Shown here: in pieces, positions 27,264 to 36,825 of the stretch
How the letters are laid out: each line of letters starts with the position of its first letter
Position numbering within the stretch: the first letter of the stretch is position 1
Origin: Hyphomicrobiales bacterium
GTDB lineage: Bacteria > Pseudomonadota > Alphaproteobacteria > Rhizobiales > Methyloligellaceae
Assembly (NCBI GenBank): GCA_021775555.1
Contig: JAJFHP010000018.1
Location: 1-52,658 of the forward strand
Reading direction: 5' to 3'
Length of the DNA: 52,658 nt
Notes under the pieces: model-generated
What the model saw: only the letters and a program-made list of their open reading frames with translations
Databases searched by the model: none
Told to the model about the DNA's origin: nothing
Program-made: the position numbers and the translations under genes

Positions 27264-27323
27264 TTTTTCTAGCCGACCTGCCGGCTTATCAACCAACTTG
27301 CTCTTCGTTGTTTGACGCCCTCG

Positions 27324-27347
27324 ACCGGCTCAACTAGAAGAGCCGGT
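27324..27347. repeat. Inverted repeat upstream of aroC
   Basis: Arms ACCGGCTC (27324-27331) and GAGCCGGT (27340-27347) form a perfect 8-bp stem with an 8-base loop, 22 bases before the aroC start. There is no T-run, so it may be a weak terminator of the upstream gene or a leader structure near the aroC ribosome site. Confidence 0.45.
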
Positions 27348-27369
27348 AGATTTAAGCAGGCGATTATCC

Positions 27370-28461
27370 ATGTCTCACAATACATTCGGTCATCTTTTAC
27401 GCCTGACCACCTGGGGCGAAAGCCACGGTGAGGCGATCGGCTGCGTTGTCGACGGCTGTCCACCGGGCATTGAAATTACAGCAGAAGAGATTCAAATCTT
27501 CCTCGACAAGCGTCGTCCTGGCCAGTCGAAATACACCACCCAGCGCAAGGAACCGGATACGGTCAAAATCATGTCCGGCGTGTTCGAGGACGCCAGGGGC
27601 AAGCAGGTTACGACCGGCGCACCCATTTCGCTTGTGATCGAGAATGTGGACCAGCGCTCGAAAGATTATTCCGACATCAAGGACACCTTTCGCCCCGGGC
27701 ATGCGGATTTCACCTATATGGAGAAATACGGCATCCGTGATTACCGCGGAGGGGGCCGCTCATCTGCACGTGAAACCGCCATGCGCGTGGCTGCCGGCGC
27801 TATTGCACGCAAGGTGGTGCCGGGCCTCAGCGTACGCGCGGCACTGGTGCAGATGGGACCTCAGACGATTAATCGCGAAAACTGGGACTGGGACCAGGTT
27901 GACCAGAACCCGTTCTTCTCGCCCGACCATCAGAGCGTGCAGGGCTGGGCCTCCTATCTCGACGGCATCCGAAAGCAAGGCTCTTCCTGCGGCGCTATCA
28001 TAGAAGTGGTTGCTGAAGCTGTGCCGGCAGGTCTTGGCGCGCCCATCTATGGCAAGCTCGACCAGGATATTGCATCTGCACTGATGAGCATCAATGCGGT
28101 GAAAGGCGTCGAGATCGGCGCAGGCATGGGAGCAGCTGCGCTCACGGGTGAAGAAAACGCTGATGAAATCCGCATAAGCAAGGATGGCAAACCAGAATTC
28201 CTGTCGAACCATGCGGGCGGCATCCTTGGCGGCATCTCTTCCGGCCAGCCTGTGGTTTCGCGTTTTTCGGTGAAACCTACATCCTCGATCCTGACACCGC
28301 GCAAGACCATCGACGCCAACGGCAATGAAACGGAAATCTCAACCAAGGGCAGACACGATCCCTGTGTTGGTATTCGCGCGGTGCCCATAGGTGAAGCGAT
28401 GGTTGCTCTGGTGATCGCAGACCATTACCTGCGCCACCGGGCACAGACCGGTAAGGGCTAG
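27370..28461 (+). CDS. aroC: Chorismate synthase
   Basis: 363 residues, full length. The three family signatures are present: [18 protein letters not shown] at the N-terminus, [18 protein letters not shown] in the middle and [17 protein letters not shown] near the end; [10 protein letters not shown] also matches. The enzyme uses reduced FMN to make chorismate from EPSP, the last shared step to aromatic amino acids and folate. It is followed 5 bases later by the HAD gene. Confidence 0.98.
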   Translation: MSHNTFGHLLRLTTWGESHGEAIGCVVDGCPPGIEITAEEIQIFLDKRRPGQSKYTTQRKEPDTVKIMSGVFEDARGKQVTTGAPISLVIENVDQRSKDYSDIKDTFRPGHADFTYMEKYGIRDYRGGGRSSARETAMRVAAGAIARKVVPGLSVRAALVQMGPQTINRENWDWDQVDQNPFFSPDHQSVQGWASYLDGIRKQGSSCGAIIEVVAEAVPAGLGAPIYGKLDQDIASALMSINAVKGVEIGAGMGAAALTGEENADEIRISKDGKPEFLSNHAGGILGGISSGQPVVSRFSVKPTSSILTPRKTIDANGNETEISTKGRHDPCVGIRAVPIGEAMVALVIADHYLRHRAQTGKG

Positions 28462-28466
28462 GCTCA

Positions 28467-29180
28467 ATGCCGCTGGAACAAGTCAAATCATTACATTTTG
28501 ATGTCTTCGGCACGGTCGTCGACTGGAGGACAAGTGTCGTCACCGAGCTCAAGGAATTTGGCAAACGCAAGGACATCGAGATCGACTGGTTTCAATTCGC
28601 TGATGACTGGCGTGATCTCTATCAGCCCTCGATGGAAGCCGTTAGATGCGGAGACCGGGAATGGCGGCCACTCGACATGCTACACCGGGAAAGCCTTATC
28701 ACGCTGATTTCACGTCACAACATAACGGGTTTGACCGAGGAGGAGATCGACCATCTGAACAAGGTGTGGCATCGCCTGACGCCTTGGCCCGATTGCGTCG
28801 AAGGCCTTAGCCGACTCAAAACGAAATATATCCTCGCCACGCTATCCAACGGAAATGTCTCTCTGCTGGTCAATATGGCAAAGAAGTCTGGACTTCCCTG
28901 GGATGCGATATTGGGAGCTGAGCCCAATCGTGGCTACAAACCGCAGGCTCAATGCTATTTGGGCAATGCGCGGTATCTGGATTTGGAACCGGCCGAATGC
29001 ATGCTGGTGGCAGCCCACAATGGAGATTTGGATACCGCACGTTCGCACGGCTATCGCACCGCCTTCGTCGTCCGCCCGACAGAATATGGTCCCGGACAGG
29101 ACATCGACATGGAAGCGGAGAGTGATTGGGATATCGTCACTGATTCCATGAACGGTGTAGCTGATGCACTCGGATGCTAA
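28467..29180 (+). CDS. HAD-superfamily hydrolase, haloacid dehalogenase type II-like
   Basis: 237 residues. The nucleophile motif is FDVFGTVVDW at about residues 11-20, motif II is ATLSNGN near 127, and the C-terminal acidic part reads VAAHNGDLDTARSHG. This is the L-2-haloacid dehalogenase type, where the first Asp attacks the substrate. True dehalogenase activity cannot be concluded; many members act on phosphoesters. It is 5 bases after aroC and ends 12 bases before the sirtuin start, suggesting one transcript. Confidence 0.88.
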   Translation: MPLEQVKSLHFDVFGTVVDWRTSVVTELKEFGKRKDIEIDWFQFADDWRDLYQPSMEAVRCGDREWRPLDMLHRESLITLISRHNITGLTEEEIDHLNKVWHRLTPWPDCVEGLSRLKTKYILATLSNGNVSLLVNMAKKSGLPWDAILGAEPNRGYKPQAQCYLGNARYLDLEPAECMLVAAHNGDLDTARSHGYRTAFVVRPTEYGPGQDIDMEAESDWDIVTDSMNGVADALGC

Positions 29181-29192
29181 AGGCTCTCATCT

Positions 29193-29891
29193 GTGTCTGC
29201 ATATAAACGTATTGTTGTATTAACCGGAGCAGGCCTCTCGGCAGAGTCAGGTCTCTCCACTTTCCGCGACAAGGGCGGTATATGGGCCAAACATCGCATC
29301 GAGGATGTGGCAACACCTGAAGCCTTCGCTCGCGATCCTGACAAGGTTCTGGAATTTTACAACACCCGGCGCAAGAGTGCCGCAGGAGTGAAATCGAACG
29401 CGGCACATGAGGCACTCGCACGGCTGGAAAAAGAGCATCCCGGCGAAGTGCTCACTGTCACCCAGAACATTGACCCTCTACATGAGATGGCGGGCACGCG
29501 ACGCCTCATACACATGCATGGAGAGATACTGAAAAAACTCTGCGCCCATTGCGGGGCCAAGGAAGCGTGGGAGAATGATCTCTCCACGGAGCTGGTTTGC
29601 CATTCCTGTAAAAAGGCAGGCGGCATGCGTCCCGATGTCGTCTGGTTTGGCGAGATGCCCTATCAGATGGAGGAGATTGCCAGGGCGCTTGGCGCCTGCG
29701 ACCTTTTCATTTCAATCGGCACCAGTGGCACAGTCTACCCGGCAGCCGGATTTGTGATGGACGCGCGTGGTATCGGTGCTCATACAGTGGAACTCAACCT
29801 GGAGCCATCGGAAGGTGCCACCCTGTTTGCCCAAGCCATTCATGGCAAGGCGACTGAGATCGTACCGGCTTTTGTTGACGAGTTGCTCTAG
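29193..29891 (+). CDS. cobB: NAD-dependent protein deacylase, sirtuin (CobB-like)
   Basis: 232 residues starting at GTG with AAAGG about 8 bases upstream. GAGLSAESGLSTFRD is the NAD loop, TQNIDPLHE is the ribose-binding segment (usually NIDxLH), and the catalytic His is in RLIHMHGE. The zinc site is CAHC with CHSC. Y56 and R59 in EFYNTRRK form the Tyr-x-x-Arg pair known from Sirt5 and E. coli CobB, so activity on succinyl- or malonyl-lysine is likely in addition to deacetylation. It probably controls acyl-CoA enzymes. The stop shares CTAG with the convergent methyltransferase gene. Confidence 0.93.
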   Translation: MSAYKRIVVLTGAGLSAESGLSTFRDKGGIWAKHRIEDVATPEAFARDPDKVLEFYNTRRKSAAGVKSNAAHEALARLEKEHPGEVLTVTQNIDPLHEMAGTRRLIHMHGEILKKLCAHCGAKEAWENDLSTELVCHSCKKAGGMRPDVVWFGEMPYQMEEIARALGACDLFISIGTSGTVYPAAGFVMDARGIGAHTVELNLEPSEGATLFAQAIHGKATEIVPAFVDELL

Positions 29892-31117
29892 CGCTCCAGC
29901 ACCGCCACCACCTCGATATGTTCTGAAAACAGAAACTGGTCCACCGGCGTGACATGTGAGAGCCGGTAGCCGCCATCAATCAGAATACGGACATCGCGGG
30001 CCAATGTTGCCGGATTACAGGAAACGGCAATGACGCGGGCCACAGTTGAATGGGCAAGTTCCTCAGCCTGAGCACGCGCGCCGGCTCTCGGCGGGTCGAA
30101 CACAACCGCATCGAACTCATTCAGTTCCTTGACCGACAAAGGTTCATGAAACAGATCGCGGCACAATGTCCTGACAGGTTTCAGTCCTTGGGCCTGGCGT
30201 ACCGCCATCTCAATTGCTCCCAGGGCTTCCTCGTCCATCTCGACCGCCAGCACCTCACCATACCGTGCCAACGGCAAAGAAAACGTCCCTGAGCCGGAAA
30301 AAAGATCAGCAATATGCGAAGCGTCCTCGCAGGCCGCCAGCACCTTCCTAATGAGCACCTCTTCAGCCTCGGATGTGGCCTGTACAAAAGCGCCGGGTGC
30401 AGGCACAACCGGGACGCCACCAAATTCCAGTTGTGGAGGTTGCCGGGTTGCCAGTACCTCGCCATTGATTGTCAATCGAGCCAGCTCAAAACGCGCGGAA
30501 AATTCAGACATCTGCATGAGAAGATCGGGATCGTTCACCTCGCGCACTCCCTCAATGCAGACATCAAGCCCGCCATCGGTATCGAGAATTGTGACGCGCG
30601 CTTCACTCTTCCGGCTTAAAAGTGCGCGCAGCATGTCCCGCAAATCCGGTAACACTTTCACAATTCGTCGACGCAAAACCACGCATTCCTGCATGTCGAC
30701 AATCTGATGGGTAAGCCGCCTGGAGAAGCCAAGCAAAACATCCTTACGTGTCCGGCGTGCAGCAAGAACCGCACGCCGGCGCGTGCCGGCTTGTGCCGGG
30801 ATGACAGACTCAACCGGGACTTCGAGACCACGGGAGAGAAAGGCCCTGGCGACTTGTTCTCGCTTCCATTCAAGATAAACTTTGATGTTCAGATGCTGGA
30901 GGGAACAGCTGCCGCATGTCCCGAAATGCTTGCAAATGGGTTCACAGCGCTCTTCGCTTGCTTCTACCAGTTCCAGCAATTCACCGCGCTCCCCCTGCAC
31001 ATTCGCGCGAACCCGCTCGAAGGGAAGCGTGAAAGGAATATAAACCGGACCATCTTCACCCTGGGCAATACCGTCCCCCCGGCTGCCAAGCGTTTCTATG
31101 ACGAGTTCATCCACCAT
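29888..31117 (-). CDS. 23S rRNA m5U methyltransferase family protein (RumA/RlmD-like)
   Basis: 409 residues. An N-terminal TRAM-like part (VIETLGSRGDGIAQGEDGPVY) is followed by an iron-sulfur motif CKHFGTCGSC at about 63-72, SAM motif DLFSGSGTFSLPLARYG, then VFDPPRAGA and the catalytic Cys in VSCNPATLARD. It methylates C5 of a uridine in rRNA or tRNA; which site is uncertain. I take the start at 31117 (MVDELVIETLG), which overlaps the tlyA stop by 11 bases; a start at 31129 is also open. It is the last gene of the dxs-tlyA run. Confidence 0.92.
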   Translation of the reverse strand: MVDELVIETLGSRGDGIAQGEDGPVYIPFTLPFERVRANVQGERGELLELVEASEERCEPICKHFGTCGSCSLQHLNIKVYLEWKREQVARAFLSRGLEVPVESVIPAQAGTRRRAVLAARRTRKDVLLGFSRRLTHQIVDMQECVVLRRRIVKVLPDLRDMLRALLSRKSEARVTILDTDGGLDVCIEGVREVNDPDLLMQMSEFSARFELARLTINGEVLATRQPPQLEFGGVPVVPAPGAFVQATSEAEEVLIRKVLAACEDASHIADLFSGSGTFSLPLARYGEVLAVEMDEEALGAIEMAVRQAQGLKPVRTLCRDLFHEPLSVKELNEFDAVVFDPPRAGARAQAEELAHSTVARVIAVSCNPATLARDVRILIDGGYRLSHVTPVDQFLFSEHIEVVAVLER

Positions 31118-31859
31118 ATCGGGCGCCAATCAGGAATTCGATATTGCCGTCCCCTCCTTCAATTGGTGACTGGGTTACCCCCTTCACACTCCATCCTTGC
31201 TGAGACTCAAGCCAGTTTTGAACATGATCGAGAGCGCGTTGTCGCGCGCCTTCATCACGGACAATACCCCCTTTTCCAACAGCATCCGGACCCGCCTCGA
31301 ATTGAGGTTTCACTAAAGCCACGAGCCAGCAATCCTGCGCGGCCAGTTTCAACACGGCTGGCAACGCCTTGGTAAGCGAGATAAAGCTGACATCAGCGAC
31401 AATAGCTGTAACAGGCCCCGCAATCAGCCGGGGTGTAAGAGTGCGCGCGTCGGTGCTCTCAAAAACATTCACATTTGGGTCATTCTTAAGCTCTGCACTG
31501 AGTTGATCCTGCCCTACATCGACGCACCAGACCTGAGCAGCACCACGCTCCAGCAGGACTTGCGTAAAACCACCGGTGGAAGCTCCTACATCAAGCGCAT
31601 TGCGCCCCTGTGCCTCGAACCCGAAGACACTCAGTGCATTGATGAGTTTTTCTGCGCCGCGCGAAACATAGCGGTTTGCATCACCGGCCACCTTAATTGA
31701 AGCCGTTTGGGCAACCAATTGAGCCGGTTTGCTGGCAATTGCGCCATCAATCCTCACAAGCCCACGCTTGATGAGATCACGCGCACGCGAGCGCGTTGCG
31801 GCAAGGCCCCGGGTTGCAAGCAGAGTATCGAGACGTTCTCTTTTTCCAGGGCCCGCCAA
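31107..31859 (-). CDS. tlyA: TlyA-family 2'-O-methyltransferase (S4 plus FtsJ domains)
   Basis: 250 residues. An S4 RNA-binding domain fills residues 8-65 (RLDTLLATRGLAATRSRARD), then an FtsJ-type methyltransferase with DVGASTGGFTQVLLERGA, VDVGQDQL and VADVSFISL, and the K in LVKPQFEAG. TlyA proteins methylate rRNA cytidines at the ribose 2'-OH, and loss gives capreomycin resistance in mycobacteria. The old name hemolysin is misleading. It lies 12 bases after dxs and overlaps the next methyltransferase gene, so the three are one transcription unit. Confidence 0.95.
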   Translation of the reverse strand: MAGPGKRERLDTLLATRGLAATRSRARDLIKRGLVRIDGAIASKPAQLVAQTASIKVAGDANRYVSRGAEKLINALSVFGFEAQGRNALDVGASTGGFTQVLLERGAAQVWCVDVGQDQLSAELKNDPNVNVFESTDARTLTPRLIAGPVTAIVADVSFISLTKALPAVLKLAAQDCWLVALVKPQFEAGPDAVGKGGIVRDEGARQRALDHVQNWLESQQGWSVKGVTQSPIEGGDGNIEFLIGARYGG

Positions 31860-31871
31860 AACGCAAGGCCG

Positions 31872-33815
31872 TCAGGCCCGCTCGCCGGTCTCCGCCGTCT
31901 GTTCACGACCGAGAGCGGCAAACACGGTTTTCACAATGCCATCTGCGTCAAGACCAGACTGGGCATACATGAGCTCCGGCTTATTCTGGTCTATGAAGAT
32001 ATCCGGCAGAACCATGGTGCGCACTTTCAGTCCACCCTCGAGTAATCCTTCATCAGACAGGAATTTCAGCACATGCGATCCGAAACCGCCGACAGACCCC
32101 TCTTCAATGGTGACAAGCACATCATGATCTTTTGCCAGCCGTGTGATGAGATCATGATCCAACGGCTTGGCAAAACGGGCATCGGCTACGGTTGCTGGCA
32201 ATCCCTGAGCTGCAAGCTGATCGGCCGCGTTCAGACTTTCAGACAAACGCGTACCGAGAGAAAGCAGTGCGATACTTGAGCCTTCGCGAATGATCCTTCC
32301 TTTGCCAATCTCCAGCGGCTCCGGGTTTTCCGGCATCTCCACGCCAACACCTTCACCGCGCGGAAAGCGGAACGCACTCGGGCAATCGTCAATCGCTACA
32401 GCGGTTGCCACCATGCGTGTTAGCTCCGCCTCATCAGCCGCCGCCATCACCACGAAATCTGGCAGACAGCATAGATAGGCCACGTCAAAAGAGCCTGCAT
32501 GGGTCGGCCCGTCAGCGCCCACAAGACCTGCACGGTCAATAGCAAAACGGACGGGGAGTTTCTGGACAGCTACATCATGTACTACCTGGTCATAGGCACG
32601 CTGCAGGAAGGTTGAATAAATTGCGGCAAAAGGCTTGTAGCCCTGCGATGCCAAACCGGCGGCGAAAGTCACCGCATGCTGCTCAGCAATACCAACATCA
32701 AAACACCGGTCAGGATATTTATCGCCGAAGATATCAAGACCCGTGCCAGAGGGCATGGCTGCGGTTATTCCAACGATCTTGTCGTCGTCTTCAGCCAGCT
32801 TGCTGAGCGTATTGGCAAACACCTTGGTATAGGACGGCGCATTGGGTTTGGATTTTTCCTGCGCGCCCGTCACCACGTTAAAGCGCGCCGTTGCGTGGCC
32901 CTTGTCGTCGGAATTTTCCGCCGGTCCGTAGCCTTTGCCCTTCTGCGTCACAACATGGACGAGGATTGGCCCTTCTTTCGCGTCTCGCACATTGCGCAAA
33001 ACAGGCAGCAAGTGATCGAAATTATGCCCGTCAATGGGGCCTACATAATAGAATCCCAACTCCTCGAACAGCGTTCCGCCGGTCCAGAAGCCGCGGGTAT
33101 ATTCCTCTGCGCGCGCTGCCCGGCGTTCCCATTTTTTGGGGAGCTTCTTTGCTAGCTGCTTGGCCCAGTTACGCAACTGCCTGTAAGTACCGCCCGAAAT
33201 ACGACGGGCGAGGTAAGCGCTCATGGCACCCACGGGCGGGGCAATCGACATGTCATTGTCATTGAGGATGACAATCAGGCGCGAATCCATCGCACCAGCA
33301 TTGTTCATTGCCTCATAGGCCATGCCTGCACTCATGGCGCCATCGCCAATGACGCAAACGACATTGTTATCACAGTCGGAGAGATCACGCGCCACAGCCA
33401 TCCCAAGACCGGCGGAAATAGATGTAGATGAATGTGCCGCGCCGAATGGATCATATTCACTCTCGGCGCGCTTGGTGAATCCGGACAAACCCCCGCCTTG
33501 GCGCAGGGTACGGATGCGCTCGCGCCTCCCGGTGATGATCTTGTGCGGATAGCACTGATGACCAACATCCCAGATAAGCTTGTCATCGGGTGTGTCGAAC
33601 ACTTTGTGGATGGCCAGCGTGAGTTCCACCACCCCCAGACCAGCGCCCAGATGCCCGCCAGTTACCGAGACCGCACTGACCGTTTCAGCACGCAACTCTT
33701 CCGCCAGTTGCGGCAGGTCGGCATCTTCCAGCTCACGCAACTGGGCCGGAGTGCTGACCTTATCCAGCAGGGGTGTTTTGATGGATTGGGGCAATTTGTT
33801 TCGTGTCCCGCACAC
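31872..33815 (-). CDS. dxs: 1-Deoxy-D-xylulose-5-phosphate synthase
   Basis: 647 residues, full length. TPP-binding motifs are clear: [33 protein letters not shown], and the transketolase-like half with [17 protein letters not shown] and [16 protein letters not shown]. The enzyme makes DXP from pyruvate and glyceraldehyde-3-phosphate, the first step of the non-mevalonate isoprenoid pathway. The start is uncertain: GTG at 33815 and TTG at 33794 are both open, and neither has a good ribosome site. Order dxs-tlyA-methyltransferase is common in alphaproteobacteria. Confidence 0.97.
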   Translation of the reverse strand: MCGTRNKLPQSIKTPLLDKVSTPAQLRELEDADLPQLAEELRAETVSAVSVTGGHLGAGLGVVELTLAIHKVFDTPDDKLIWDVGHQCYPHKIITGRRERIRTLRQGGGLSGFTKRAESEYDPFGAAHSSTSISAGLGMAVARDLSDCDNNVVCVIGDGAMSAGMAYEAMNNAGAMDSRLIVILNDNDMSIAPPVGAMSAYLARRISGGTYRQLRNWAKQLAKKLPKKWERRAARAEEYTRGFWTGGTLFEELGFYYVGPIDGHNFDHLLPVLRNVRDAKEGPILVHVVTQKGKGYGPAENSDDKGHATARFNVVTGAQEKSKPNAPSYTKVFANTLSKLAEDDDKIVGITAAMPSGTGLDIFGDKYPDRCFDVGIAEQHAVTFAAGLASQGYKPFAAIYSTFLQRAYDQVVHDVAVQKLPVRFAIDRAGLVGADGPTHAGSFDVAYLCCLPDFVVMAAADEAELTRMVATAVAIDDCPSAFRFPRGEGVGVEMPENPEPLEIGKGRIIREGSSIALLSLGTRLSESLNAADQLAAQGLPATVADARFAKPLDHDLITRLAKDHDVLVTIEEGSVGGFGSHVLKFLSDEGLLEGGLKVRTMVLPDIFIDQNKPELMYAQSGLDADGIVKTVFAALGREQTAETGERA

Positions 33816-33949
33816 TCAAAGTCACAAACACTACAAAGCGGCGCGCATTTGAACGGATGCAGGCCTTGGGTTCAAGCACTCAATTTCTAAGATTACCCTA
33901 CAGCACTTTCGCGCATCGCGTGCAGGCTTTGTTCAGCGTACAAATAATT

Positions 33950-34312
33950 CTATTCTTCACTCTCCAACGGCATGGTCAAACCGTCCACCTCAACCACTGG
34001 CACAATCGAGACATCAACATCATTTAGGCAATAGACATTAATGCCGAAGAAATCCGGCGACACCCGCTTGCGATGGAATGTGTAAATCCCGCATTTCTTA
34101 CAAAAGTGGTGTTTGGCCGTCCTGGTATTCCACTCATACAGTCCAAGGACATCCTCCCCTTGCACCAACCTGAACTGGTCCTCATGCACTTTGGCCATGA
34201 CTGCATTTTTCTTTTTGCACAAAGAGCAGTCACATTTCGTAAACTCGGTGAAAGCCGTATCGATCTCAAATATGACAGCGCCACAATGACATGATCCACG
34301 ATAGGTTTGCAT
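33950..34312 (-). CDS. GFA/CENP-V family zinc protein
   Basis: 120 residues. Zinc-ligand clusters CHCGAVIFEID (N-terminus), KCDCSLCKKK and FCKKCGIYTFHRK match the small CENP-V/GFA fold, named for glutathione-dependent formaldehyde-activating enzyme. Activity with S-hydroxymethylglutathione is not safe to assume; many members are of unknown role. The ATG at 34312 has GGGGAAA upstream; an open frame reaches back to 34399 but lacks family similarity. It is inserted between dxs and the CoA-transferase gene on the same strand. Confidence 0.9.
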   Translation of the reverse strand: MQTYRGSCHCGAVIFEIDTAFTEFTKCDCSLCKKKNAVMAKVHEDQFRLVQGEDVLGLYEWNTRTAKHHFCKKCGIYTFHRKRVSPDFFGINVYCLNDVDVSIVPVVEVDGLTMPLESEE

Positions 34313-34344
34313 TGCCGTTTCCCCGTTGAATGGTGAGGTCTGCT

Positions 34345-35559
34345 CTAAACCACACCCTTGTCCCGCAACTGCGCAACAGCCGCCGCATCCAGCCCGCACA
34401 GGTCTCCCAGAACCCGCTCCGTCGCATCACCCAGCAAAGGTCCCACACTCGTGACCTTGCCCGGTGTCTCAGACAGGCGTGGGACAACATTGGGCATGGT
34501 GACAGGATTTCCCGTCACGTCCGGCACCTCAACCATTGTGCCGCGCGCCTTGAAATGCGGATCGGCAAAAATATCAGCGATAGTATTCACGGGCGCGGCC
34601 GGCACCTCGAATTCAACGCAGCGGGCCAGGAATTCATCCCGATCAAAGCCCTTGATATAATCCGTCATGATCTGATCGACTTCATCATAATGCTGAAGCC
34701 TGCGGCCCACCTCGCCATACATCTCAGCCGAAGCCAGTTCAGGACGTCCCATCATGTCGCACAGCCTTGCAAACATGACGTCAGACGTCCCGGATAGCGC
34801 AAGCCACTCGCCATCTTTCGACTGGTAGTGACCATGGGGGACTGCATTCAGCGTCCTGGTTCCCTCTCGGCCACGCACAATACCCTCTTCTGCATAGGCT
34901 GGCGCGAGCTCATCCAGAACTCTGAAAATTGCCTCATAGAGGGAAAGATCGATCACCTGACCCTGACCTGATATGTCGCGGTGGCGTAGCGCCATCAGCA
35001 CGCCAATGGCGCCATAGAGCCCGGTTGTATAATCCGCGAGCGACGTTGAACCCGGCGTCACCGGCGGGCCGCCTGGCATACCAGCGAGATGGGTCAAGCC
35101 TGCAAAAGCATGGGCAATACGGGCAAAGCCGGGGCGGTCGCGATAGGGCCCGTCCTGCCCGTAGCCCGAGATACGCAACATGATGAGGCCGGGATTCTCC
35201 TGCGACAGGACATCCCAGCCCAGCCCCCATTTTTCCAAAGTTCCTGGGCGGAAGTTTTCACAAATTACATCCGATTGCTTGACGAGCTTTTTGAGGATTT
35301 CAACGCCTTCTGGTGTACGCAGATTGAGCGTTAGAGACGATTTGTTGCGCGCCTCCGTTTTCCACGCCAGAGAATCACCACCGTCTTTCGGCGTGCCATA
35401 ACGTCGCCACGGATCGCCGCCATCGGGACGCTCAACCTTGATGACCTCGGCACCGAATTCCGCCAGCGTCGATGCTGCGAATGGCGCTGCGATAAACGTC
35501 GCCAGATCCAGAACACGGATGCCGGAAAGTGGTAAGGGGGGCTGGTTAGTTTTCGACAT
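34345..35559 (-). CDS. CaiB/BaiF family CoA-transferase (class III)
   Basis: 404 residues. Family marks are [51 protein letters not shown] and [13 protein letters not shown]; the likely nucleophile Asp is in [12 protein letters not shown]. Class III enzymes move CoA between carboxylic acids through a mixed anhydride and thioester with that Asp. Substrate unknown. The ATG at 35559 overlaps the xseB stop by 14 bases, so translation is coupled. It is not expected in the usual xseB-dxs neighbourhood, suggesting a lineage-specific insertion. Confidence 0.92.
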   Translation of the reverse strand: MSKTNQPPLPLSGIRVLDLATFIAAPFAASTLAEFGAEVIKVERPDGGDPWRRYGTPKDGGDSLAWKTEARNKSSLTLNLRTPEGVEILKKLVKQSDVICENFRPGTLEKWGLGWDVLSQENPGLIMLRISGYGQDGPYRDRPGFARIAHAFAGLTHLAGMPGGPPVTPGSTSLADYTTGLYGAIGVLMALRHRDISGQGQVIDLSLYEAIFRVLDELAPAYAEEGIVRGREGTRTLNAVPHGHYQSKDGEWLALSGTSDVMFARLCDMMGRPELASAEMYGEVGRRLQHYDEVDQIMTDYIKGFDRDEFLARCVEFEVPAAPVNTIADIFADPHFKARGTMVEVPDVTGNPVTMPNVVPRLSETPGKVTSVGPLLGDATERVLGDLCGLDAAAVAQLRDKGVV

Positions 35560-35803
35560 CCAGCGGTTCCGTGCCCGCAGGCTTGCCATCAGCGTTCAGT
35601 GTGATTTTCTCCACCTTGGCTTCGGCTTTTTTCAACAAGCCATCGCAATGGGTGCGCAAGGCCTCGCCGCGTTCGTAAATGGCGATGGATTCTTCAAGTT
35701 CCACGTCTCCCTTCTCCAGCTTGGCGACAATCTGCTCAAGCTCCGCCATGGCGATTTCAAAACTCATGCTCCCGATATCTTCCTGTTTTGCCTTCTCAGC
35801 CAT
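35546..35803 (-). CDS. xseB: Exodeoxyribonuclease VII small subunit
   Basis: 85 residues, typical length. [20 protein letters not shown] is the family signature, followed by [20 protein letters not shown], both helical. It joins the large subunit XseA (not in this window) to degrade single-stranded DNA. It follows the HDAC-like gene by 21 bases and overlaps the CoA-transferase gene, so it is co-transcribed with both. Confidence 0.96.
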   Translation of the reverse strand: MAEKAKQEDIGSMSFEIAMAELEQIVAKLEKGDVELEESIAIYERGEALRTHCDGLLKKAEAKVEKITLNADGKPAGTEPLDVEN

Positions 35804-35824
35804 TTTTTATCGCTCACCCTTACC

Positions 35825-36757
35825 TTACGAACTCGCATCCATCAGCACATGAACATGGGCACCCACGGAATTGGCAAGTCCATCCAGATCATAGCCACCT
35901 TCCAACATGGAGACGACCCTACCCTCGCAACTCTTGTCGGCAATCTCGATGATCTTTGCTGTGGCCCAGGCAAAATCATCCTCAACCAATCTCAGGCTCC
36001 CCAGCGGATCACGCTCATGGGCATCGAACCCTGCGGAAATCAGGATGAGATCCGGCCGGTGCGCCGAGAGTTGTGGCAGAATCCGATTTTCAAAAGCCTC
36101 ACGGAAAATCTCACCGCCATCGCCCGCTCTCAAGGGTGCGTTCCAGATATTACCCAAACCGATCTCAGTCACAGCGCCCGTTCCGGGAAACAACGGCATT
36201 TGATGGGTAGAGCCAAAATACAGATCCTTGTCTTCCCAGAACATCGCCTGGGTTCCATTGCCGTGATGGACGTCGAAATCAACCACGGCTATGCGCTGCG
36301 CATCATGTTTGGCCCGGGCATAAAGACCCGCAACGGCGATATTGTTAAACACGCAAAACCCCATAGCTACAGCGGCTTCAGCGTGATGGCCACAGGGACG
36401 AACGGCACAAAAGGCATTGCCAGCCTTGCCCGTCATCACCTGATCCACTGCGTGAATGCCGGACCCTACCGCACGCAATGCTGCCTCCCAGCTTTTGGGG
36501 CTCAGCACCGTGTCGCCATCCACGCGCACCAGCCCCTCTTGCGGTGTGGCCTTGCGGATCATTTCGATATAATCGCCGGGATGAGCACGCTCGATATCAG
36601 CCACATCGGCCATCGGCGCATCCTCGCGCTTCAGATCATCGAACTCATCGGTATCAATTACCTGTTTGATGGCGCGCAGGCGGTCCGGTCTCTCGGGGTG
36701 TCCTGGACCGGTGTCGTGCTCAATACATACGTCGTGTGTGAGATAAAGGGTGCTCAT
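35825..36757 (-). CDS. Histone deacetylase-family amidohydrolase
   Basis: 310 residues. Arginase/deacetylase zinc-site motifs are complete: PCGHHAE (two active-site His), DFDVHHGNGTQ (Asp and His ligands), SAGFDAHERDPLG (Asp ligand) and EGGYDLDGL near the end. The N-terminus HPERPDRL is typical. Bacterial members remove acetyl groups from polyamines or other small amines (acetylpolyamine amidohydrolase type) or from acetoin-linked targets; substrate unknown. It heads the run xseB/CoA-transferase/GFA/dxs on the minus strand. Confidence 0.94.
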   Translation of the reverse strand: MSTLYLTHDVCIEHDTGPGHPERPDRLRAIKQVIDTDEFDDLKREDAPMADVADIERAHPGDYIEMIRKATPQEGLVRVDGDTVLSPKSWEAALRAVGSGIHAVDQVMTGKAGNAFCAVRPCGHHAEAAVAMGFCVFNNIAVAGLYARAKHDAQRIAVVDFDVHHGNGTQAMFWEDKDLYFGSTHQMPLFPGTGAVTEIGLGNIWNAPLRAGDGGEIFREAFENRILPQLSAHRPDLILISAGFDAHERDPLGSLRLVEDDFAWATAKIIEIADKSCEGRVVSMLEGGYDLDGLANSVGAHVHVLMDASS

Positions 36758-36825
36758 GTCGTTCTGATACGTTCACTCATTTTCTGCTTGTCACTGCCAT
36801 TCATAATCTTGTTGGCGGCAAATCG

